From contig JAFQOM010000097.1 in the NCBI GenBank assembly GCA_017403205.1, positions 1 to 17,566 of the forward strand: a stretch of 17,566 bases of DNA. Direction: 5' to 3'. This document shows positions 6,224 through 13,791 of the stretch, one piece after another. This stretch comes from Clostridia bacterium (GTDB taxonomy: Bacteria > Bacillota_A > Clostridia > Christensenellales > UBA1242). The translations under genes were made by a program, and so were the position numbers. The notes under the pieces were generated by a model. It saw nothing but the letters and a program-made list of their open reading frames with translations, made no database searches and had not been told where the DNA came from. How positions within the stretch are numbered: position 1 is the first letter of the stretch; each line of letters starts with the position of its first letter.

Positions 6224-6661
6224 ATGCAATCAATAAAATTTAAAAAATTAAATAGCGACGCTATTATACCATCTTATGCACACCCAGAAGATGCAGGAAT
6301 GGATATTTTTAGCAATGAAGAAAAAACAATTGAAAGTGGCAAATGGGCATTAGTAAAAACTGGTTTTTGCATGGAGTTGCCATCTGGTTATGAGGCACAA
6401 GTTAGAAGCAAAAGTGGTTTGTCTCTTAAAAGCGGTATAATTGTTTTAAACAGTCCAGGAACAGTAGATGAAAATTATCGTGGAGAAGTAGGCGTAATTT
6501 TAATGAATGTGTCACAGTCTGATTATAAAATAGAAAAAAATCAAAAGATTGCGCAAATGGTTATAAACAAAGTTGAACACTTTAAAGTTGAAGAAGTGTT
6601 AAATCTTTCCGAAACGGCCAGGGGTGAGGGTGGATTTGGCTCTACAGGCTTAAACAAATAA
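6224..6661 (+). CDS. dut: Deoxyuridine 5'-triphosphate nucleotidohydrolase (dUTPase)
   Basis: A 145-residue trimeric dUTPase that hydrolyses dUTP to dUMP and pyrophosphate. It keeps uracil out of DNA and supplies dUMP for thymidylate synthesis. All five motifs are present in order: DAGMDI (23-28), RSKSGLS (61-67), GTVDENYRGEVG (79-90, with catalytic Asp82 and Tyr85), KIAQMVI (108-114) and the P-loop-like RGEGGFGSTG (133-142). Length is normal. AAGGAAGG lies just upstream of the ATG. It follows the phosphohexomutase by 55 bases with no terminator between them, so the two may be co-transcribed, although the functions are unrelated. Confidence 0.96.
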   Translation: MQSIKFKKLNSDAIIPSYAHPEDAGMDIFSNEEKTIESGKWALVKTGFCMELPSGYEAQVRSKSGLSLKSGIIVLNSPGTVDENYRGEVGVILMNVSQSDYKIEKNQKIAQMVINKVEHFKVEEVLNLSETARGEGGFGSTGLNK

Positions 6662-6702
6662 CAAGCTCAACCATTTTTACTAGTTATCTGTAAATTAAAA
6701 AT

Positions 6703-6732
6703 TTTACTTAAACATTTTTATTGTGTTATAAT
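6703..6732 (+). promoter_or_regulatory. Promoter of the CNNM/CBS membrane protein gene
   Basis: -35 TTTACT (6703-6708), 18-base spacer, -10 TATAAT (6727-6732). The predicted start near 6739 coincides with the AGGAGA ribosome binding site (6739-6744), so the leader would be only about 10 bases long. Confidence 0.55.
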
Positions 6733-6748
6733 TTGTGTAGGAGAAATC

Positions 6749-8098
6749 ATGCAAAACTTAAACGCTTTATTATTATCGGCAAACTTATTTGATGTAACAA
6801 ATATTGGCTACATTATAGGAATTGTAATTTTACTATTATTTTCAGCCTTTTTTTCTGCAAGTGAAACAGCCTTTTCATCTTCTAGCCGTGTAAGAATTAA
6901 AACCCTAGCAGAGCAAAATAAAAAAGGCGCAAGAAAAGCTCTTTATATTTATGAGCATTTTGATAATGCTTTATCTACCATTTTGGTTGGTAACAATTTT
7001 GTTAATATTTTGTCAACAACGCTTTGTGCTTCACTTTTGTTAAATGTTATAGTTAATCCAGTTGTCTACAACATTGTAAATACAGTTGTTATGACAATCA
7101 TTATTTTGATTTTTGGGGAAATTCTTCCAAAATCTTTTAGCAAAAACAACCCGGAAAGCACTGCATTAAAACTAGCACCTATTTTGTTTGTTTTAATGAA
7201 AGTTTTATACGTTGTTTGTGTGCCATTTAATTGGTTACAAAAAGTATTTACTAAAAAATCAAAAAAAGATATAAAGCCAACAGTTACAGAAGATGAACTT
7301 GAAGACATTGTAGAAACAATGGAAGACGAAGGTGTTATTGATGAGCAAAATGCAGAAATTATTTTTGGGGCACTAAAATTTAATGATGTGTCTGTTAAAG
7401 ACATTATGACACCTCGTGTTGATGTGGTTTGTGTAAGTGCTACAAGCACAATAGATGAAATTAAAAATGTTTTTTTAAAAAATCAATATTCTCGCGTGCC
7501 TGTTTATAATAAATCAAAAGATAATGTTATTGGTATTTTAAACCAAAAAGACTTTTTTTCTGCAATAGTAGGCAAAACAAAAATAGATTTAGCAAAAATG
7601 ATTACCCCTGCAATTTATGTTTCTAAAAACGCTAAAATAAACAATGTTATAAGACTAATGCAAAGAGAAAAAAAGCATATGGCAATTGTTAGTGATGAAT
7701 ATGGTGGCACAAGCGGTATTGTAACAATGGAAGACTGTTTTGAAGAAGTGTTTGGAGAAGTTTATGATGAGCACGATGACAGTGTGGTTACAACAATTTC
7801 TAAATTACAAGATAATAAGTTTTTAATTAACGCAAGTTTAAGCGTTGAAGAACTTTTTGATTATTTGCAAATAGAAAAAATGCCAAAAAACAAATATTCA
7901 ACTATAGCAACATTTTTATGTGATATTGCAAAAAAAATACCACAACAAGGGGCCGTTATCAACTTTAAAACGGTTGACGAAGTAATAGACGAAGACAGCA
8001 AATTTATTGAAAAGAAAATAACTTTAAGCTTTAAACTTACAAAAGTTGAAAAGCGCAGAATAAAGGAAGTTGAACTTACAACAACATATGATGACTAG
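6749..8098 (+). CDS. CNNM/CorC-type membrane protein with CBS pair (hemolysin C family)
   Basis: A 449-residue integral membrane protein. The N-terminal DUF21/CNNM domain (about 18-175) has several membrane helices and the family marks SASETA (36-41) and IFGEILPKS (121-129). A tandem CBS pair follows (about 215-335, with IMTPRVDV and VSDEYGGTSGIVTMED), then a C-terminal CorC/HlyC domain (about 348-433). CNNM/CorC proteins are magnesium (and related divalent cation) exporters gated by nucleotide binding to the CBS pair. MpfA of Staphylococcus aureus is a studied relative; the hemolysin name is historical. The stop codon lies inside the stem of the gene's own terminator. AGGAGA precedes the ATG. 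Confidence 0.92.
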   Translation: MQNLNALLLSANLFDVTNIGYIIGIVILLLFSAFFSASETAFSSSSRVRIKTLAEQNKKGARKALYIYEHFDNALSTILVGNNFVNILSTTLCASLLLNVIVNPVVYNIVNTVVMTIIILIFGEILPKSFSKNNPESTALKLAPILFVLMKVLYVVCVPFNWLQKVFTKKSKKDIKPTVTEDELEDIVETMEDEGVIDEQNAEIIFGALKFNDVSVKDIMTPRVDVVCVSATSTIDEIKNVFLKNQYSRVPVYNKSKDNVIGILNQKDFFSAIVGKTKIDLAKMITPAIYVSKNAKINNVIRLMQREKKHMAIVSDEYGGTSGIVTMEDCFEEVFGEVYDEHDDSVVTTISKLQDNKFLINASLSVEELFDYLQIEKMPKNKYSTIATFLCDIAKKIPQQGAVINFKTVDEVIDEDSKFIEKKITLSFKLTKVEKRRIKEVELTTTYDD

Positions 8099-8116
8099 AA
8101 ATTTTTCTAGTCTTTT
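8093..8116 (+). terminator. Terminator of the CNNM/CBS gene
   Basis: GACTAGA (8093-8099) pairs with TCTAGTC (8106-8112), followed by TTTT and a T-rich tail. The stop codon TAG is part of the left arm, so there is effectively no 3' untranslated region. Confidence 0.75.
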
Positions 8117-8136
8117 GTTGTTTATATGAGGTTTTT

Positions 8137-8199
8137 ATGGACAATAAGCAAGCATTTACATACGATAGATATAAAAAACAAACACATGTATTTGTCTAA
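8137..8199 (+). CDS. Possible 20-codon micro-ORF
   Basis: ATG to TAA, 20 residues, mostly polar (begins MDNKQAFTYD), with TGAGG 5 bases before the start. It sits between the terminator at 8116 and the promoter of tex, with no clear promoter of its own. It may be a chance ORF, a decayed gene start or a real small peptide. I do not recognise the peptide. Confidence 0.15.
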   Translation: MDNKQAFTYDRYKKQTHVFV

Positions 8200-8266
8200 A
8201 AATTTATTATAAAAATCAAATTTTTAATATAAAAACCTAAATAAAAATACTTTGTTTTTACAATGC

Positions 8267-8297
8267 TTGACAAAACATTAATTTTTAAGTTTATTAT
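8267..8297 (+). promoter_or_regulatory. Probable promoter of tex
   Basis: A perfect -35 TTGACA (8267-8272) with candidate -10 boxes TTTATT (8290-8295, spacer 17) or TATTAT (8292-8297, spacer 19). Transcription would start near 8302-8304, leaving a leader of about 110 bases. Confidence 0.5.
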
Positions 8298-8330
8298 AAA
8301 CCATAGGGTATTGTTAAATGGTTTGTTTTT
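8298..8330 (+). terminator. Terminator-like hairpin at the tex promoter
   Basis: AAACCAT (8298-8304) pairs with ATGGTTT (8318-8324) around a 13-base loop, followed by GTTTTTG. The stem is short and the loop long, so strength is doubtful. The left arm directly follows the -10 box, so it would act mainly on transcripts arriving from upstream. Confidence 0.35.
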
Positions 8331-8412
8331 GTAGGGGGATCAAAAAACAACATTAAACATAGACGCACAAATTTAAACTAGTTAAAAACAATAAAATTGG
8401 AGAAAATTATAT

Positions 8413-10605
8413 ATGGATATTTCAAAAGCATTAAGTTTAGAATTTAATTTAAAACAAGAATATGCAGAAAATATTATTGCTCTTCTTGATGAGGGATGCA
8501 CTGTTCCTTTTATTTCACGTTACCGCAAAGAAATGCACGGAAGTTGTGACGACCAAGTTATAAGAGATTTTGCAGATAGGCTTGAATATTTAAGAAACTT
8601 TGAAAAGCGCAAAGAAGAAATTATAAAGCTTATTACAGAACAAGAAAAAATGACGCCAGAAATAATGGACAGTTTGGATAAAGCTTTAACACTTACAGAG
8701 TTGGATGATATATATAGGCCTTTCCGCCCAAAACGTCAAACAAGGGCAACAATTGCAGAGGCAAAGGGATTAAAACCTCTTGCAGAAATAATTTTAGCTC
8801 AAAAAGAAACCAAATCTCTTGAAGAACTTGCAAAAGATTATATTAATGAAGAAAAACAAGTTTTAACAGTAGAAGATGCATTGCAAGGAGCAAACGATAT
8901 TATTGCAGAAATGATTTCTGACAATGCAGAAATAAGAAAACTTTTAAGAGAGTTTTTGTTTGACTCAGCCCAAATTGTTACTACATTAAAACCAGGCGAA
9001 AAGTATTTGGTTTATCAAACATACGAAAATTATAAAGAGCCAGTTAATAAAATACCAAGTCACAGAATTTTGGCAATTAACCGTGGCGAAAAAGAAGATT
9101 GCTTAAAGGTTGATGTAGAAACAAATGACGAAAAGTGTTTAGAAATTATTTCTGGGGAAGTTTTAATTAAAAACGGCTCTTTTGCAGAATTTTTAACAGC
9201 AACAATTCAAGATAGTTTTGAACGTCTTATTTTGCCAAGCCTTATAAGAGAATTAAGAAACACTTTAACAGACACGGCAAGTGAACAAGCCATTAAAATG
9301 TTTGAGGTTAATTTAAAACCTCTTCTTATGCAACCACCACTAAAAGATAAAGTTATTTTGGGATTAGATCCTGCTTATAGAACAGGTTGCAAAGTTGCAG
9401 TTATTGATACAAATGGAAACGTAATAGACAAAACTGTAATTTTTCCAACCCCACCACACAACCAAATAGAAAAATCTGAGCAAGTTATTGCAGAACTTGT
9501 TAAAAAACATAAAGTAGATGCAATTTCTATTGGCAATGGTACTGCAAGTAAAGAAAGTGAAATTTTTGTAAGTAATTTAATCAAAAAACTTTCAAGAAAA
9601 GTTGAATATATGGTAGTTAACGAGGCGGGGGCATCTGTTTATAGTGCATCTAAAGTTGGCGCAGAAGAATTTCCTGATTATGACGTAACAACAAGAAGTG
9701 CGGTTTCAATTGCACGCAGATTGCAAGACCCTCTTGCAGAACTTATTAAAATTGATGTTAAGTCAATTGGGGTTGGTCAATATCAACATGACATGCCTCA
9801 AAAACGTCTTTCAACTGTTCTTGATGGGGTTGTAGAAGATTGTGTTAACTCAGTTGGCGTAGATCTAAACACAGCAAGTTATAAATTGTTAGAACATATT
9901 TCTGGTTTAAATGCTGGTATTGCAAAAAATATAGTTGAATATAGGCGTAAAAACGGTAAATTTACAGAAAGAAAAGAACTTTTAAACGTTTCAAAGCTTG
10001 GAGAAAAGGCTTTTGTTCAATGTGCTGGCTTTTTAAGAATCCCTGGCGAAAAAAACATTTTAGATAATACAGGTGTTCACCCAGAAAGCTACACAGCAAC
10101 AAAAAAACTTTTAAAAATGTTTAATATGACAGAAAAAGATGTTGCAAACGATAACATACAAAACCTACCAAGACTTATTGGTGCAAAAGGTGAAGATCGT
10201 GTAGCAGAGGCATGTGGTATAGGTGTGCCAACATTAAATGATATTGTTAAAGAACTTTTAAAACCAGGCAGAGATATTCGTGATGATCTTCCAAAACCAG
10301 AGCTTAGAAGTGATGTTATGAGTATAGAAGACCTTAAGGTTGGCATGGTTATGAACGGAACTGTAAGAAACGTTATTGATTTTGGTGCTTTTGTTGATAT
10401 TGGTGTTCACCAAGATGGACTTGTTCACATTTCTGAAGTTTGCGAAAGATATATTAAACATCCAAGCGAAGAGTTAACTGTTGGACAAGTAGTAAAAGTA
10501 AAAATTATTAACATTGACCTTCAAAAACAACGTATTGGCTTATCAATTAAGCGCGCAGGAGAAGAAGAAACAATTATTGTTACCAACGAAAAACCAACTG
10601 TTTAA
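8413..10605 (+). CDS. tex: Tex family S1 RNA-binding transcription accessory protein
   Basis: A 730-residue cytosolic nucleic-acid-binding protein, normal in length for Tex. Order of domains: helical Tex N-terminal region with CTVPFISRYRKE (29-40) and LTELDDIYRPFRPKRQTRA (94-112); a YqgF/RNase H-like fold (about 313-445) starting at VILGLDPAYRTGCKVAVID; the conserved SIGVGQYQHDM (451-461); helix-hairpin-helix units (about 485-555) with LNTASYKLLEHISGLN; and a C-terminal S1 domain (641-713) with GTVRNVIDFGAFVDIG. Tex is the bacterial relative of Spt6 and affects transcription and expression, though its exact task is unsettled. GGAGA (8399-8403) precedes the ATG. It appears to be transcribed alone and ends at a bidirectional terminator shared with the converging gene. 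Confidence 0.97.
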   Translation: MDISKALSLEFNLKQEYAENIIALLDEGCTVPFISRYRKEMHGSCDDQVIRDFADRLEYLRNFEKRKEEIIKLITEQEKMTPEIMDSLDKALTLTELDDIYRPFRPKRQTRATIAEAKGLKPLAEIILAQKETKSLEELAKDYINEEKQVLTVEDALQGANDIIAEMISDNAEIRKLLREFLFDSAQIVTTLKPGEKYLVYQTYENYKEPVNKIPSHRILAINRGEKEDCLKVDVETNDEKCLEIISGEVLIKNGSFAEFLTATIQDSFERLILPSLIRELRNTLTDTASEQAIKMFEVNLKPLLMQPPLKDKVILGLDPAYRTGCKVAVIDTNGNVIDKTVIFPTPPHNQIEKSEQVIAELVKKHKVDAISIGNGTASKESEIFVSNLIKKLSRKVEYMVVNEAGASVYSASKVGAEEFPDYDVTTRSAVSIARRLQDPLAELIKIDVKSIGVGQYQHDMPQKRLSTVLDGVVEDCVNSVGVDLNTASYKLLEHISGLNAGIAKNIVEYRRKNGKFTERKELLNVSKLGEKAFVQCAGFLRIPGEKNILDNTGVHPESYTATKKLLKMFNMTEKDVANDNIQNLPRLIGAKGEDRVAEACGIGVPTLNDIVKELLKPGRDIRDDLPKPELRSDVMSIEDLKVGMVMNGTVRNVIDFGAFVDIGVHQDGLVHISEVCERYIKHPSEELTVGQVVKVKIINIDLQKQRIGLSIKRAGEEETIIVTNEKPTV

Positions 10606-10620
10606 AACAATATAAGATAA

Positions 10621-10662
10621 AAAAAAGAATTAAGAAAAATCTAAATTTCTTAATTCTTTTTT
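10621..10662. terminator. Bidirectional terminator between tex and the converging gene
   Basis: GAATTAAGAAA (10627-10637) pairs with TTTCTTAATTC (10646-10656) around 8 bases. The stem is flanked by six A on the left and six T on the right, so it works in both directions. It ends tex (+) and the unknown gene at 10666 (-). Confidence 0.85.
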
Positions 10663-10665
10663 GTT

Positions 10666-11763
10666 TTATTGTTCAACTAAAGCACAGTCCGGTTGAGTAG
10701 GAGCTTCCTTAATTGTTGGTAAAGTTGTTGATTCTTGCTCTGTATGACTTATGTCAGCTTCTTGTTTGTCTTCAGCTGATTGTTGTTCTCCATACAATTT
10801 TTGTGATATTTTTTGAGCAATTTCCAGATTAATCATAAAAATTTCAGCTTCATCCGCGCCAGATAAATCATAGTGTCTTAGTTCTTCATTTTTCATTTCT
10901 AAAAGCATTTGTTCATGTTCTTTTGCATCTACTTGAAACTTAGAGAGTCTAGCACTTGAATTTGCTTGTGCATAATTATAACTATATGAATTAAACCATT
11001 GAGAAATCGTTTGATCATTTTGTAAAGACAATTTTATAATGTCATAATAAAGATTCAAATCTCTTGCAATTAAATCAACAACATTATGATCCGGATACAT
11101 TTCGTCAAGTTTTTCAAAAACTTTATTTTGATCAATAACCCTTGGTGTTTGTTGTGGTGGTTTGTGAACGCTAACATTTTTTACACCAAAAAAGCCTAAC
11201 GCTTCGTCATAAGACAAATCAACAGGAATGTAGGTTTGAAAGTGTTTTAATGCCCAGTATAAACTAGGGTTTTCGGCCTTTAAATTTTTAACTGTTCCAT
11301 TTGGGCACTCTTTTTGAAATCTGCTTTGCAAATGTGCAACATAGTCACCGGCAATAGTTAACGTTTCAAACCTATAGTCTGTCATTAAAATTAAATATTC
11401 GCCAGGTGCCAAATTAAGTTCTTTAGCGTGGTGGTTTAAGTATGACTTTGCCAAAAGTTCTTCTTCGTTTGCTGCTTTTGTTTTTATACTATCAACATAG
11501 CCGTTTTTATCTGCAATTCTACCAAGCCTTTCTACAAATTGGCCAAAAACATGGTATTCTTTATTGTATTTAACGCCACAAGCAGCAAAAACGTCAGACA
11601 TTGATAAGGTTTGGCCTGTTTCTCTTTGGCAGCTTTTAATAACAGATCTAATTTTATTATAAAGTGGAAACTTGTGTATAGGCCCGCCATAAATATCGCC
11701 GCCCATATCTAAATATAAATCCAGTTCTTTTTTTAAGTTTTGTATTAAAGCTTGATATGGCAT
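10666..11763 (-). CDS. Protein of unknown function, helical, with possible internal repeats
   Basis: I do not recognise this 365-residue protein. It is soluble, mostly helical by composition, and has no signal peptide or membrane segment. The last 40 residues are polar and low-complexity (Gln, Glu, Thr, Pro), probably disordered. Three segments look related: residues 33-66, 167-196 and 237-263. Each opens with LY followed by a hydrophobic helix, a Ser and a short second helix, and the first two end in GVK. This recalls the helical repeats attached to homing endonucleases, but the match is weak and there is no nuclease motif. The GTG at 11775 is rejected as start because it is part of GTGAGG, the ribosome binding site for the ATG at 11763. 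It is a single-gene unit with its own promoter and a shared terminator. Confidence 0.85.
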   Translation of the reverse strand: MPYQALIQNLKKELDLYLDMGGDIYGGPIHKFPLYNKIRSVIKSCQRETGQTLSMSDVFAACGVKYNKEYHVFGQFVERLGRIADKNGYVDSIKTKAANEEELLAKSYLNHHAKELNLAPGEYLILMTDYRFETLTIAGDYVAHLQSRFQKECPNGTVKNLKAENPSLYWALKHFQTYIPVDLSYDEALGFFGVKNVSVHKPPQQTPRVIDQNKVFEKLDEMYPDHNVVDLIARDLNLYYDIIKLSLQNDQTISQWFNSYSYNYAQANSSARLSKFQVDAKEHEQMLLEMKNEELRHYDLSGADEAEIFMINLEIAQKISQKLYGEQQSAEDKQEADISHTEQESTTLPTIKEAPTQPDCALVEQ

Positions 11764-11805
11764 TTTAAACCTCACTTAAACAGAATTTTTATATTATTAT
11801 TTATA

Positions 11806-11834
11806 ATTATAACCTATAAATTGCTAAATTTCAA
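11806..11834 (-). promoter_or_regulatory. Promoter of the unknown 365-residue protein gene
   Basis: Minus strand -35 TTGAAA (11834-11829), 17-base spacer, -10 TATAAT (11811-11806). The start near 11799 gives a leader of about 36 bases. No clear terminator for the ABC operon ending at 11884 is seen upstream of it, so read-through is possible. Confidence 0.7.
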
Positions 11835-11883
11835 TAAAGCACCAGATTTTTGTATAAAAAGACTAAATTGAAAATGAAATATA

Positions 11884-13791
11884 TTACTCTAATTCTAATT
11901 TTCCAGTGTAAAGTTGATTATATTTTCCTTTTAAAGCAATTAAATCTTCGTGTGTGCCACGTTCTATAATTCTACCTTGCTCTAAAACCATAATAACATT
12001 TGCGTTTTGAATAGTTGACAATCTGTGAGCAATAACAAAGGTTGTTCTTCCACTCATTAAAGCATCCATACCATCTTGAACTAGTTTTTCAGTGTGTGTA
12101 TCTATGCTAGAGGTTGCTTCGTCTAAAATCATAACAGGCGCGTTTGCAACAGCAGCCCTTGCAATAGACAAAAGTTGGCGTTGCCCTTGAGATAAATTTG
12201 CTCCGTCTCCCTCAAGAACAGTATCGTATCCGTTAGGTAGAGAGTTGATAAATGTATCTGCATTTGCAAGTTTTGCAGCTTCATAAATTTGTTCATCAGT
12301 TGCATTTAAATTGCCAAATCTTATATTTTCTTTAATGGTTGCTGTAAACAAATTGGTATCTTGCAAAACCATACCTATTGATCTTCTAAGGTCATCTTTT
12401 TTAATTTTATTTATGTTAATTCCATCATATCTAATTTTGCCATCGGCCAAATCATAAAATCTATTAATTAAGTTTGTTATTGTTGTTTTGCCAGCACCAG
12501 TTGCGCCAACAAACGCTATTTTTTGGCCAGGTTTAGCATAAAGAGAAACATTATGCAAAACAATTTTTTCTGGATTATATCCAAAATCTACATCAAAAAA
12601 TCTAACATCACCCTGAACTTTGCTAATAGTTGTTGTTCCGTCGTGGTGAGGGTGTTTCCATGCCCAAATACCATCTTTGCTATCAGTTTCTACTAGCGTT
12701 CCATCACTTGATTTTTTTGCTTTAATTAAAGTTACATAACCATTGTCTTCTTCTGGTTTTTCATCCATCATTTCAAAAATACGTTCTGCACCTGCAAGTG
12801 CCATAACAATTCCATTTACTTGTTGAGACATTTGATTTATTGGCATGTTAAAACTTCTAGATAGTTGTAAAAAGGCGCTTATTGTTCCAATATCTAAAGC
12901 ACTAAAGCCTGTTAAAGTTAAAGTATTAACACCATTTAATGCCATAATGGCGCCAAAAACAGCAATTGCCGCATATTGAAAAAATCCCAAATTGCCAAGA
13001 AGAGGCATCATGATATTTGCATAAGTATTTGCTTTTGTTGCATGAAAGCACAACTCTTCGTTTAGCACATCAAAATCTATTTTATTTTGTTCTTCGTGGT
13101 TAAAAACTTTTACAACTTTTTGGCCCTTAATCATTTCTTGAATAAAGCCAGTTCCTTTACCAACAGCTTTTTGTTGCCCAACAAAGTGTTTTTTGCTTTT
13201 ACCGCCAACGGTTTTTGTTATTAAAAATATAAAAAACAAAAACACAAGAACAATTAAAGTTAAATAAATGCTTAAAATTAGCATGCTTACAAATACAAAA
13301 ACAACGGTAACTATAGAAGATAAAAATTGTGGTATACTTTGGCACAACATAACTTCTAGCGCATCAGTATCATTTGTATATCTGCTCATAATATCGCCGT
13401 GAGTATTAGAGTCAAAATATTTTATAGGCAATTTTTGCATTTTTTCAAACATTTCATCACGAATGTTTTTTAAAACGCCTTGAGAGATATATACCATCAA
13501 CAAATTATATAGGTATGTAGAAACAATTCCAACAATAAATATACCAACCATATAAATAATTGTTGTAATAAGGCCACTAAGATCGGTAGAACCAGCGGCT
13601 AGTAAAGGCTCTATAAAATCGTTTATAATAGTTTTAATAAATAAAGAAGAGGATACGCTTACAAAAGCACCAATTAAAATACAAATACAAACACCAATAA
13701 ATTTAAGCTTGTGGCTTTTAAAAATATATCTTAATAATCTAAACAATGTTCCTTTGGCGTTTTTTAATTTTTGGGGTTTACTTGCTTTCAT
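11884..13791 (-). CDS. Heterodimeric ABC exporter, subunit with canonical catalytic Glu
   Basis: A 635-residue half-transporter: N-terminal membrane domain of six helices (about residues 30-330), then an ATPase domain (about 390-635). Walker A is GATGAGKTT (429-437), Walker B is MILDE with catalytic Glu558, and the switch His is 589 (IAHR). The signature is LSQGQ (533-537), not LSGGQ, exactly as in the TM288 subunit of TM287/288. A 50-residue insert (about 345-393, WAWKHPHHDG) links the two domains. The reading frame is open up to 13845 inside the upstream gene. ATG 13791 is chosen because GGGGG lies just upstream and the protein then starts with a normal MKASKPQ. It overlaps the upstream gene by 14 bases and is translationally coupled. 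Likely multidrug or lipid-like export; the substrate is unknown. Confidence 0.93.
   Translation of the reverse strand: MKASKPQKLKNAKGTLFRLLRYIFKSHKLKFIGVCICILIGAFVSVSSSLFIKTIINDFIEPLLAAGSTDLSGLITTIIYMVGIFIVGIVSTYLYNLLMVYISQGVLKNIRDEMFEKMQKLPIKYFDSNTHGDIMSRYTNDTDALEVMLCQSIPQFLSSIVTVVFVFVSMLILSIYLTLIVLVFLFFIFLITKTVGGKSKKHFVGQQKAVGKGTGFIQEMIKGQKVVKVFNHEEQNKIDFDVLNEELCFHATKANTYANIMMPLLGNLGFFQYAAIAVFGAIMALNGVNTLTLTGFSALDIGTISAFLQLSRSFNMPINQMSQQVNGIVMALAGAERIFEMMDEKPEEDNGYVTLIKAKKSSDGTLVETDSKDGIWAWKHPHHDGTTTISKVQGDVRFFDVDFGYNPEKIVLHNVSLYAKPGQKIAFVGATGAGKTTITNLINRFYDLADGKIRYDGININKIKKDDLRRSIGMVLQDTNLFTATIKENIRFGNLNATDEQIYEAAKLANADTFINSLPNGYDTVLEGDGANLSQGQRQLLSIARAAVANAPVMILDEATSSIDTHTEKLVQDGMDALMSGRTTFVIAHRLSTIQNANVIMVLEQGRIIERGTHEDLIALKGKYNQLYTGKLELE

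Larger units (their letters stand above)
8200..8412. other. Intergenic region upstream of tex
   Basis: Together with the preceding 100 bases this makes a 314-base gap between genes. Apart from the micro-ORF at 8137 it holds only the tex promoter (8267-8297), a terminator-like hairpin (8298-8330), and about 80 bases of AT-rich leader ending in the GGAGA ribosome binding site (8399-8403). No other gene is visible on either strand. Confidence 0.5.

Noticed and set aside
7066..7449. 127-codon minus-strand ORF within the CNNM/CBS gene
   Set aside because: Antisense to conserved DUF21/CBS codons; Ser/Thr-rich composition typical of a shadow.
9375..10461. Three minus-strand ORFs within tex
   Set aside because: Antisense to the YqgF, helix-hairpin-helix and S1 coding parts; no supporting signals.
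11764..11775. GTG start at 11775 for the unknown protein
   Set aside because: GTGAGG is the ribosome binding site for the ATG at 11763; nothing suitable lies upstream of the GTG.
11835..11883. Terminator after the ABC exporter operon
   Set aside because: Only a weak T5/A5 pairing is present; no convincing stem with a T-run.
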